Shown here: positions 35,674 through 47,100 of the stretch, piece by piece | Layout: the number at the start of each line of letters is the position of its first letter | How positions within the stretch are numbered: position 1 is the first letter of the stretch | From: Styela clava | Taxonomy: Eukaryota; Chordata; Ascidiacea; Stolidobranchia; Styelidae | NCBI RefSeq assembly: GCF_964204865.1 | Contig: NC_135251.1 | Coordinates: 13,640,001-13,704,000 of the forward strand | DNA length: 64,000 nt | Direction of reading: 5' to 3' | Made by a program: the position numbers and the translations under genes | The notes under the pieces: model-generated | Databases searched by the model: none | Told to the model about the DNA's origin: nothing | The model's input: the letters and a program-made list of their open reading frames with translations, nothing else

Positions 35674-38600
35674 TAATCAAATAACTGAAACAAAAGCAGC
35701 TTCATGAAGTATAGAGTTTGTTTTGATATGAAGACGCAAGACTAAAGGCTATGATCTTAACTGCTGCTTTTTGCTATAATAACCAGATGTCTACCTCAAA
35801 AATCTCATCAAAACCACTTTATGGAAACGGAAGGGTGAGTCTGCAACATTGTCAACATACCATTGAAAGTTGAGTAGTTTTGCAATTTACATCAAAGTTG
35901 ATCGGGTTTTGTCAGATAAATTTCAGAGACAATTTGGATTTGAAAAACTTATTTTTCATTGCTGACAAAAATTTCACATATTTTCAATCACTATAAAGAT
36001 GTTAGTAATTGTAACATGATCATTAACTATGAATGCTGCAGTGCTTTTTCTTCTTAAACAAATATTCTTTATTGATTGTGAAAATATTTTTATACATAGT
36101 TTTTTATTCTTCATGAAGGTGTTCCTTACTCTCACACATAAAGGTGCTTGTTTGAAACTTTTTTCAAATGTGTCGGTGTTGTTTAATCACCAATAGCAAT
36201 TTACATAGACGTAGCGGGAAGAATGAATGAAATTTGACCATATTGAATTGAAGTTGTTATTTTCAACAAATGTATATACTATTAAAATTTAAAAGTGTAT
36301 TGGTAGTAATTTTGTGCACATCAATATTCAATACATGTTCAAAATTTGCCAAAAGGTTCGAGCTCGATTCACATACTGCCATTCTATTATTTTTGTAAAG
36401 ATGTAGCTTTTTACTATTCTGTAAGGTTTTGCTTGTTTGCCAATATATTATGTAGTTCTTCCGTTTTTCATATCATGCACACACAGCACCAACTATATTA
36501 TGAGATTTTTTTAGATTATTTTTATTTCTGTAAAAAGACGAGACTTTACATTTGCTGCATTTTAACTTTTTATTAAAGATCTATGTTTGTATGGTGATCA
36601 TGCTCACATTTACTTTTTGGTTTTGTATAGTTTTCATATACACTTTTTTCCTTTCATATATACTGTTTTGTTCAAAGCATTCATATTTATGATATCACAT
36701 TCGAACTGTCTAGAAACATGATTGACAGCTGTTATATCTATATAATCCAAAACTATTGAGCAAAATGTGAATATGACCCCATGAAACATGGATCTTTTTG
36801 AAGCAGCAGTTTACAAACTAGTTCCGAATTTTTTTTGTTGTCACTTGAAAAATATATTTTTTATTTTTTGCTACTTTTTGTGTTGACATACATGATCAAA
36901 ATTTAATTACAGTACTATCCGGTTTCCAACTCTTATAACAGGGTAATCGAATCAGGTTTAATAAGGCATGCAGAATAATAGCCCATTTTATAGCGCTGTT
37001 TATATTTCTTGCATAGGTTTTATTGGTGAACTCTGCATAGGCATATATGTGACTAAAAATTTTGAACATAGATTAACCTAACGTTATGTTGATGATCTTA
37101 AATAATTGTGTATTACAACTTATATTATATCTGAAACTGGAAATTTATTGTCAACAAGGTAAATGCATTATAGCAATTTTTCTCATAATAATTTTTTTAT
37201 GGTTTATACTTATCCAAACACCTGTGGCAATTGATCTACAGATATTGATCTGTTTTGCCCTCAAGCATTGCACAAATAACGACATCAAAATTCCAGGTGT
37301 GTCAACCACATATTTGATAAAAATCACATCAGTTCAACATGAAATTGTAATAAATACTACTGGCTAGGTTTCGTGACCGTTATTATTCCCAGTCTGATTA
37401 AAATTATACTAAATTTCCTGAACCATGGTAGCACCCACACAATGTATGTATCTGTAATCTGGCTCGACCACTCACTGTACTTCACTGATAATGAAATGTA
37501 TATTGCTATTTCATGAATTGTATATTGTCAAATACACAGCATGAGAAATTTAAGTTTTATTTCTTAGATGATGGAGAAATCAGTTGGTTAGTGAAGGGTG
37601 GAACAAACTATGGCGATTGGCATAATAACCCAGTTGCTCCTCACCGAGCCAAACCGTATATGGCCCTGGTCATAAGACCAGCTAGCTCAGGCAGACTAGC
37701 TCAGGCAGACTACAGTAGCAGCCCATACCACTGCATCGCAACTCACAAGCCTAGAACAGTATTTACATGCTTTACGGATGATTCCCATACACTAGCGGTG
37801 TGGTAAAAAATACTTTGGTTTGGAGAGCTGTTCTTGTTTTGTGCAAGAAGTGGCATCAAGATACAACGCACCTGAACTTTATTAGTATTACGAGAATCAT
37901 GTATATTTCAATAGATCATGCCAGCCTCAAGTCCAGACTGTAAATTACTTGCAGATATCAGTATTTATAGAAAATTTATTTTACATAATCTGCTATACAC
38001 AGTAGGAACATAAGTAATCACATCTTAAATGGAGTGGGCACAGCATTTTCAGTCAAAGATTGTATATTGAAGAAACAGTTCTACGTAAGTGTGTTTAATT
38101 TTGTACATTGAATGGACTTGCTTTTAAGTGGACACATACCAAGAATAATTCCTTTCAATATATTCAACATTTGAAAGTCAAAACTACATGTCTGGAAAAC
38201 AAACAACATGAATTAATACTGAAACACGTTTGTTAACATGAGCGTACATATATATACCAGTACAGCAGAGTATGGCATGTGGCTGTCAGGAGAATTTAAT
38301 CACCAAGCTTTTTGAAGGTTTGCACATAAGCATTATCGACTAATGTTAGAAATGGAGATATGGACAAACAGAATATGAAACAAAATTAGGGTCTGTATCA
38401 TCCTAACCCCCTTGCTCACATTCAATATTGACTTTAGTTACTACGCTATAAACATTTTAATTGTCTTTTATGCTAATGTCTTCTAAATGCTGATATACTT
38501 CCGTTTCAACAATAATCACGAAGCTCCCAAAGCGGAACATTATCTTGGCAATTTCAAAAATTAACATTTCAGATCCTGACAATAGTTTGTTATGATGTCA

Positions 38601-38814
38601 TATCACATCATTTTTTAAACTTCATTATATTATATAGCTCTCAGTTATTAAAGTTGTTTGCGGCAGTCTTTACGTTTACACTCTTGAAAAACAAAAATAT
38701 CAGATCTTAAATAACAAATGATAAATGTCATTTCTAGCCCTTGTAAAAATATTTATATTATAACGATTTGAAACAGAATTTAGAAAAAAAAGAAAAGTAA
38801 CTTCAAACACAGGG
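35674..38814. other. 3' flank of the membrane-protein gene and intergenic DNA up to ISCA1
   Basis: The first part is the likely 3'UTR; an ATTAAA at 36572-36577 is one candidate poly(A) signal among several. Nothing else can be supported. A 97-codon ORF at 37513-37806 includes a short duplicated block (agctcaggcagacta twice near 37684) but has no recognisable domain. The DNA is AT-rich and otherwise featureless. Confidence 0.5.
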
Positions 38815-40354
38815 TCATAAATTAAAACTTTCCCCGCACCCACAAGTTCCTTTTATGTTGGGATTATTAAATACAAATTCACTAGAAAGTTTATCTTCAA
38901 CAAAATCCATTTCCGTTCCGAGAATTGTCATCTGTGCTTTTGAATCAATCAATATCTTCACACCTGTAAATATAAACATTGTCAATTACCAACTGCAAAA
39001 TCCTGACAATACACAACAACATTCAAAACTGATCCAATACTTTCACGAAAACACTAACTTAGGACAAACATAAATAAACCAAATTTGAAAGTGTTTCATT
39101 TCCTGATAAGTGATTTGAGGAAGACTTGGAAATGGATTCATTTATTATTTCCATCCATATATCAAGAAGCTGCAATAGTCTTCTATCGGCATATTGAATA
39201 TTTTTTTAATCAAACAATTTTAGGATAGGATTTACATATTTATTCAGGAGGGGAGGAAAGCCGATAACATGACTTAATCATATGGCGAACCACGACCTCT
39301 TGTCCGGTTACCAGTCCATGTCGAGTATGGGATTAGTAGCCAGTTAGTTGTTTTAGATGCATGGACTTGATGGTGGGGGGAGCCAACACCTATGACGGCA
39401 AAGAGTCCAGCAATCCTCTCGTCAAGAATTTTTCAATTCACTGTAAGATTATAAATATTGGAAATGACCCAAGTATAGTATCAATAAGTTTGAGTTTGTA
39501 TCCATAAATACAAAAAATGAAGTAACTGTTCAATGTATCGTTTTGTATATATTGTTTATTTAATGAAATTTTGGATGTAGCAGTCAGACTATCTTCATAT
39601 TTTGTCAGTGGTACTATAAGTCTCATAAATTACAGTTGTGTAGGGTCTCATTAACACAACGTATTGAGACAAATGAACACACATACGTACAACACCTAAT
39701 TAAAAACCCTGGTCATTGTTGAAAGACATTTCTCACCATCTTGCTCAACTTCTTCGTCAAATTTTTCTTTTTTGTTGACATATTCTAATGTGTACGACAT
39801 TCCATTGCACCCCCTTTGCTTCACTCCAATCTTCAAACCAAGCTGTAAACGAATTACCAACAATAATTGAACACATTTTTATGGACCTATATTTTCATAT
39901 AAGATTGATTTCTCAATAGGAATATACACTTACAAGCACTAGTGACTACCATGTACAACTGAAAATTTGCTATTCAAATATTGCTATAATGATATGAGCA
40001 TGACTAATATAGTATAATACATGACATACCACATCGGGTTCATGTTGTAATATTTCTTTCACTCTTCTTACCGCTGCTTGCGTCTAAATATAAAATACCA
40101 TAATAAATGAAGGTCTTGCAATGTCTACTACATACTGCTCAAATATAGCTTTTTAAAACAACCCAAAATATAGTAAACAGAAATGATTCTCTTTGCTATA
40201 ACATATTTCATGTATTCTTAGTACTGCAAATTCCATTAAATTATTGATTTTTAATTTATATTTTTCGACTCACCAATACGATTGCTTGCTTGGTAGGAAT
40301 CAATTTCCTTTTTTTCACAGCTCTGATAGATGCACCAACAACTTTTGATGCCAT
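38815..40354 (-). CDS. ISCA1: Iron-sulfur cluster assembly 1 (A-type carrier, IscA/HesB family), 4 exons, 129 aa
   Basis: Exons 40354-40274, 40083-40030, 39842-39737 and 38963-38815 join in phase to 129 aa, exactly the human length. It begins MASKVVGASIRAVKKRKLIP, a short basic amphipathic presequence of the kind that targets mitochondria. It continues with LGLKIGVKQRGCNGMSYTLE and ends NIKGTCGCGESFNL. The three conserved cluster-binding cysteines are present at 57, 121 and 123. ISCA1 works with ISCA2 and IBA57 in late mitochondrial [4Fe-4S] maturation for lipoate synthase, aconitase and complex I. Intron 3 carries a SINE piece. All splice sites are GT-AG. Nothing suggests a pseudogene. Confidence 0.97.
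39225..39420 (-). repeat. SINE family member in ISCA1 intron 3
   Basis: The plus strand reads ggataggatttacatattta, then atcatatggcgaaccacgac, ctcttgtccggttaccagtc, catgtcgagtatgggattag and agagtccagcaatcctctcg. This is the tail and body of the SINE at 21661-22006 in minus orientation, lacking the B-box head. Confidence 0.75.
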
Positions 40355-41339
40355 AACAAGTAATTCTTATTAAAGTGAACTTTGTTTTATGATACCTATG
40401 TCTGATGAATTGGAAATCACTGTTTAATTTGTCTGGTTACTTTCCATGATATTTTTTGTTTCCTCAATTAGAAATTGCATTCCAACTGCTTATCACATAG
40501 TAGGGTACGGTATGGTACAGTCTGACAGTGATTGATTATTAGGGCAGCCAATGGGATCTGTTGTCGGCAATGACAGAATTCCTGAAAACTGTCATAGATC
40601 AGTGATAAGCACTTGTCTTAATAGAGATATAACTATCAAGTTGAGATAAACTTGACTAATCATATACCGGCATCGGTACCGTACTTAATTGTCTTTACGA
40701 TTCCTTACAGTAACACTGCCTGTCGCAGTAATTAACCATTTTTCAATAGGCCTACAGCAATAGCACATAGCAGAATAGACTGAAGTACTGAAGTAGAGTT
40801 GACCAATCAGCCAATACCTGGATATATAAAATAATAGGTAGGTCTGCCTTGTAACTCAACTATGATTAATCACATCGATCTTATTCAAATTAAACCCTAT
40901 CCCTACTTCATAACTTGGTAGGCAAAGTAACTACACTAAAAATATCACACAATGCTTAGAGGTGTTTATTACCGCACAGTGTCGTATTCCATAAACTGAC
41001 CATTTTAATCGGACATGTGAGTTCAACGCTAGCAAGTTATGATTTTGCGAAACAAAGTTGACTGAACAGGCAGTTTGCTCGTTTGTACTTCAAAGTTGAT
41101 TTTCTGATCTTTTCGAATGTTTTACCATCATAGAATACCATCGACCTTGACCCGACCTTCTGACCTTTGACATATATTGAATTGTTTGACGATGGATGTT
41201 CCCCCCCCCCCCCCCCCGGAGTATCGAATTCCTTGTTTATTTCTTTCTTTTTCTTTCTACAGTGGCCAATCAGGAACAAGTCAACGATGACGCAACAATC
41301 TCAATTTGTGATGTTGCTCAGACATTTCTTCCGCTGAGA

Positions 41340-41500
41340 CCAGACGGATATTCAAGCGTGGTTGTAAACAGCTCGTTTTCTCGTTTCACGTATTTTTTGT
41401 CAGTTTAGAGTTGTGTTTCCAAACATTAGTTGCAAATAAAATAATTTAGTTGTCACTATATCCTTTCGTTGTCACTATGTCTTCCGAAGAGCTTTAATCA
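41340..41500 (+). repeat. Dispersed repeat, fourth member of the 13.1/23.4/25.5 kb family
   Basis: It contains cagacggatattcaagcgtg, gttgtaaacagctcgttttc, agttgtgtttccaaacatta and cactatgtcttccgaagagc in order. This matches the diverged landmarks of the inverted pair at 23405 and 25835. Confidence 0.5.
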
Positions 41501-41530
41501 AAAATTAGTCCCGAATGAGCTATGGTAGAT

Positions 41531-41564
41531 CAATGACATTAAACAATGTTGTTTAATGTCATTG
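41531..41564. repeat. Perfect 16-bp hairpin
   Basis: The arm CAATGACATTAAACAA (41531-41546) is followed, after TG, by its exact reverse complement (41549-41564). There is no T-run or coding context that would make it a terminator. Confidence 0.85.
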
Positions 41565-43857
41565 GGTAGATAGAGCTATGTTTTATCTCTATTTTTATCC
41601 GAATTTCATCGCCAATGCTTCCAGGAGCCTCGGTGACCTAACCGGTCTTGTAATACTGACCCTCACAGGTAATAACAACCAATTATTAGTGAATTATTAT
41701 ATTTTGTTTCTGTTGCTTCAAATGTTTCATTGTGTTGACATTATTTGTGAAATAAAATCTCTCTCTCTCTCTGTACTATATCTGTGGTATATATTTACGG
41801 TACTATTGGTATATTCTGGGAAATAAGCAGAGAGGTGGGTTATCCTATATTAAATTATATATGTAACATTGTATGCATTTAATATATATATATATATGTA
41901 CATTTTGCGAGAATGTAGTGCGGGCGCTGGCTGAGACTTATACGATAAAACTCTAATTTAGGACGTTTAAACTGTAAAATGTATTTCTTAGAATAATATT
42001 TTCTCACTTTATTATTGAAAAATCCCATTTGCACAAAAGTTCTATCTTACAAAACCTTATCTGCGCAAAAGTGGGTTTTATCAAAGCTTCATTCACATAA
42101 AAGTTCGTAAAACTACAATCTCGAAAACTCGCAGAACAAAAAATTAAAAATCTTACGCATAGTCTTTCCAGGTTTTGGCAATTCGTTCGGTCCTCTCAAT
42201 TATGTATTATTCTTTTCTATAAATCTTAATTCTAGGCGCCCTAACAAAAAGCCATGTATAAGAAAAAAAGTATTATGTCGTTTTTATTTGTCAAAGCGTA
42301 AATATATACTACTACGGTCAAAGTCAAGTAACCAAACTCTATAACAATTTTTATTAGCACGTGAATCTAGACGTCTTGCGACTTGAGATAATTTGGTAAA
42401 CCTAGACTGACTTGAAGCTCACTATTGCTGATGAATAACGGGAAGTCAAAGGTAGGATACAGAAAGATGCAAATATGAATATGGCGTAGACGTAGAATAG
42501 ATACGTCTTCTGTTGTCGTGTGGTGTAAATTTTTTACAAACTCTTCATATTTCGTTGCAGTGAAGTTGGATTTTACTGGCATTGATTAATTAGTAGCCTA
42601 ATAGTTTGAATCGATATGTTCAGGATGTAAAAAATAAATTTTATTTTACCCTGAAATCAATGACAAGAAAAGGGGCTAACTATCACTGAAAATGACATAA
42701 GCGGATGACTTGGCATATATCAACTAATACTAATGAACTGACATAATACTGCAAACAATCTGAAAATGCAAATATATTTAAAGCTGAAACAATGATTAAA
42801 TATTGAGACATGCGTACAACGCAGTAATTCACCAAGCAAAAATATCGATTTTAGTGCCTAAATCTCGAGTCTTTTTGTGGCTAGTCACCTTGAGTGGAAA
42901 AAAATTGTAATTTGGATGTGAATCATGTGTGGATGAATATCATGTGAATTTTCAATATAGTTAAAATGCATTCAAAAATGATAAAGGTAAAATACAGATA
43001 GATATGTATGTTGGTACATAATGATAAGTAATAAAAAGAAATACTGCAAAGAAGGATGCATGAACATTGTGCAAGACTGCTGGAATACTGTGACATGATC
43101 CTAGCTAAATTGCTTCAAGATATCGGTTGCCGATTCTTTTTATGTCTATATAACAATACTGAAAAGATACTGTATTTCAAGTCTTCTAAAAAATAAATTG
43201 ATCCCTCACAGCTGAATGTTCTGAAAAGCTTAGGCTCGTTTTATTGGATTCATTCTGTTAAATTAACTGTACTTGAGAGAACTTTCAGTAAAAATCCAAA
43301 TCGACCTAATAAATCTGTTAAAACGTTTGCCATAGCCAAGATAAAAATTCTTTAGAAAGCAAAATTTCAGAAGTCCAAGTTATACGAATCTTTACCTTCC
43401 GATTTCGAATACGTTTCCACTGAATAAATTAAAGTAGTCAGATTGCATGACAATAATCGAAACATCACTTGTACCAACAAGAAAATGAATTTACTAGGAT
43501 GATGTTTGTGCATCAAAATAGAAAACAAAAAAACAATAACGACTATTTACACTACACGAATCCAAGTTGGCTACACAAATATCAAACATGTATAAAATGA
43601 CGCCTATTTGCTGCTTTCTCTCGCAGTAGAACTCCCTATTCCATCCCGAGGGAGAACAACCTTTCACGATGGATTTCAACACTAGGCATCATATTTAAGT
43701 CTAATAGTTTAAAATGAATATAAAACTTATTTAAAATTAAAGCCTAAGATGGGTGTTCATGGAGTAATAAAACAAAAAACCGTAAATCTTTATCATGATG
43801 CACAGATTATTTCACACATATCCCCCCAATGTGGCATTACTGAGGGATGACAATGAC

Positions 43858-43863
43858 TTTATT
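43858..43863 (-). terminator. Candidate poly(A) signal of the AKAP2-type 3' end
   Basis: AATAAA on the minus strand about 180 nt downstream of the TGA at 44043. Confidence 0.4.
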
Positions 43864-44042
43864 GGATATCAGACATGCATTATCAAATAATTAAAACGAT
43901 CACGTGATTGTCGAGTCATAATTTCAAATTACTGTTATATTATTCGTTTCATATGTTACTGTAGGGTCATATGGGTGGCTTTTGGTCGATGTCTAGCATC
44001 TTTTCAGGCGAGGGCGCCACGATGTCTTTAGTATCTGTCTTT

Positions 44043-44141
44043 TCAGTTTTCATCTTCGTGATGATTATTTTGAAAGTTTCCTTCTTCCCATCTCATTGCT
44101 AGAGTGCTTTTTCGTTTTGGAACTCTCACAGCCTTGACAAC
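44043..44141 (-). CDS. PALM2AKAP2: Terminal exon with AKAP2-type C-terminus
   Basis: It is 33 codons, phase 0, with acceptor gtgtag at 44142 and ends in TGA. It reads VVKAVRVPKRKSTLAMRWEE and then GNFQNNHHEDEN. This closely matches the C-terminus of vertebrate AKAP2 (RRKSALALRWEAG... plus an acidic tail of the same length), the end of the AKAP2_C region. It can be reached in phase from the exon ending 47597 or from an internal gtaaat donor at about 47016 in the next exon. It is the best single piece of evidence for the family. Confidence 0.75.
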   Translation of the reverse strand, partial: VVKAVRVPKRKSTLAMRWEEGNFQNNHHEDEN

Positions 44142-47100
44142 CTACACAAACAAAATAACGAAATAAATTTTTCATAAACGACACGAACTATTCGACGGAA
44201 AATAACAGATTTTCGTACTCCATACAGGAAACTTCAATTTTTTAAGAAGGGGTGTGGGCCAGTTGAGTTTACAGTCCAAACATCATTCAGGTCCGACATA
44301 AAGACTACAAAATTTCACACATTCTGTGTTCCGGTATGAGATTGGAATGACGAAACGTCGAGAGCGACAGGGCAATCAATGGCCGCCCAGCACCTTAGTC
44401 CAGGTTCAATGAAAATTAACTGCAGCGCAGGTAGAAAAATATCGACCCGGTGCGGAGAAATAGCAGCATCGTTCTTGGGCCGAGCATACAAACACCACGA
44501 ATTAGAAAATAAAAGAAAAGTTTGCTTTAGCAACTCAAACAGCATAAATCTAAAGGGACATAATAATTTTTAGCGTCTTTTATTAACACCATGAGACACT
44601 AATTTTATTTCAGCAGAAAATGGCATGTAGGCTACCGCCCGGGATGCGGCATATACATTACCATCGATTTTTGTAGCGAAAATTGGACATGAGCACTATT
44701 TAGCGGTGCATTTTTATACATACATGAGACCGTGTAGTAAATCAGTCGAATAGAATATTCTAAATGAAATTTTTTTAAAGGTTAAATGATGAATAAATCG
44801 GTAAATAGTTACTTTATATATATATAATATTATTGTAAATGGCACCATTCTATGACGACACGGAGACGTTTTCGCTACTGTTTGGTCAGTGCGTAACTTA
44901 AATAACTAAGTAACATAACGGCATTGCTATTACAAATTAGTACAGCGAATATATGTAGCAGAATAAACGTTGCTTAATTAACTGAAATAAAAGTCACCAA
45001 TGATAAATCGTTTTCACCAAATTAATAATTGCTTTTTAGCACCAGGCTCTAGTTACTTACACCCAGGCTATGAACCTTGCAAAAACCTACGTAAATTCTC
45101 GAGTTTGTGTTATTGTTGTTGTAGCAGCCCGCCCACTAAATCCGGTAATCTCTCGTGTTCGTACTGAAGTAGAGTATGGTTTATATTCAGTTACTTCACG
45201 AGTTGGTGTTGTTAAACTGTATCTCGACCTAGGAGAATTGTTTATTGAATATTGATCATCATATCTTCTTTCTTCTATCGAGTGGATAGAATCGGGATAT
45301 CTATCATATCTATGCATATCACTCGAATGTTGCATACTCGAGTGACCGTTGTATCTCGCCTCTCGTCTGGGCATAGAAGAAGAACGCTCGATGTAATCAG
45401 GTTCAGATGAAACGTGCGGGTGCACCGTAAACGTACTTCCACTGTACCTGTTAGTATCGCGCTTTCGTGTGACATGCTTCTCGTATATGGGAGTCCTGGC
45501 AATCCTTTCTTCAACGGCGGAATGTTGGTCGTATCTTGTTGTTTCTAAACTGGGTACTGATAACGCATTTCTGATGTAATCGGATGTGTCGAGGGGTTGA
45601 ACACCGATAACAGAAAGTGGTACATCGATTGGTGGAACTGTCAATCTTTTTATCTCAGTATCTTTGATTTCTTCGGATTTACGTTCCGTTTTAATGTGTT
45701 TAACAGAGTAATCTGGTTTAGTAGGCAAGTTATCGATTTTTCTGACGGTGACGATGTCCTTAGATAGCTGTCGTGCAGTGCCATTTTCTTGGCGTTTTTC
45801 CAAAGTGTTTAGGGTGGCCATTCCATTTTTTGTGTTAGAGGTGGTTAAATTACTTTTGGGTGTAGGTGAGATTGTGGTAGTGTTACCAACAAATCCAAGT
45901 GAAACTGGAGACTGTGTATTTCGTGTCGTATGTGTTATTTCTGTTGATCTTGTGGAGTTGTTACCAACAAATTTAGGTGAAATTGGTGACTGTATATTGT
46001 GTGTTGCATGTGTTCTTTCTGTTGGTGGTGTGGTGTTGTTACCAACAAATTTAGGTGAAATTGGTGACTGTATATTGTGTGTTGCATGTGTTCTTTCTGT
46101 TGGTGGTGTGGTGTTGTTACCAACAAATTTAGGTGAAATTGGTGACTGTATATTGTGTGTTGGCTGTGTTCTTTCTGTTGATGCTTTGGCGTCACGTACA
46201 TATGTTTGAGAAACTTTATTTTCTAATATTCTGGATATATCATGAAGAAAGCTTGATTGTGGCGGTCTAGAATGTACCGGGACAACATACGTTTTGTTCT
46301 CGATAACTCTTGTAGCGGGCTTATTATCGCTGTTTAATTTGATATGTAACGGGATATGTGGTTCAACCAATTTTGTTTTAACAAGAATTTCATTTATTAC
46401 CGATCGTTTCTTGACTTCATCCGATGCATTGTTTTGAATTACTGGTTTGACTTTTTCTTCTTCGTCATCAGCAAATAAGCTTTTAACCTCTTTTGGCCTC
46501 AGATTTACCATTGATGATGCTGAAAAACAAAGGCTTGAAGTCAATGACAATTTAAGTCTAAATATATTCTATGTTACATAGCAATTGGAATCTTTCTGTT
46601 ATCTTTACGTTAGGATTTGATAGTCTCCTAACATATTGTTTTCATTTAATATCACTATAATTCTCATCCTCTTTAGATCGCGCCAAGGTGTCTTCACGCA
46701 CTTATGTCCATCAGTCTCACAAGAGGGAAAACTATACGCATGTAGTATACGTATTTAGTATGTTTGACATATATTATTTTAAAATGAATTATAATTTTTA
46801 TCGAAAAAAGCTAGGTAGTCAGTTTGTCGCAAGTTACATTTAAACCAACGCACGAATGCGTTAAATCAATGAAACGTTTAATATGGGTTGATACAGTTGT
46901 AAAAACAAATGCAGTTGGTAAGAACAAAATCCTTTATTAATTTTAAAATTAGTAACTTTCATTAAAGTATATCATAATCTCTTCTCGTACATGGCATTCC
47001 GGCATTTACTGGAGGAGGAGGTGTAGACGTCACAGGTGTCCTAATCTCACGAGAAGAATGTACAATATGTTGGTTGGCAGGATTGGACGATTGATTCACT

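Larger units (their letters stand above)
40355..44042. other. Intergenic region between ISCA1 and the AKAP2-like gene (their 5' and 3' flanks)
   Basis: The first few hundred bases above 40354 should hold the ISCA1 promoter. A 16-18 base C homopolymer is at about 41201-41218, a repeat of the 13.1/23.4 kb family at about 41340-41500, a perfect hairpin at 41531-41564, a short CT run near 41760 and a TA run near 41882. No gene can be supported. The last 200 bp are the likely 3'UTR of the AKAP2-like gene. Confidence 0.5.

Noticed and set aside
37513..37806. 97-codon plus-strand ORF
   Set aside because: No domain, no splice partners, contains a small direct duplication; left as unexplained intergenic DNA.
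45748..46209. 153-codon plus-strand ORF with repeats
   Set aside because: Antisense shadow of the 78-bp coding repeats in the minus-strand terminal exon.
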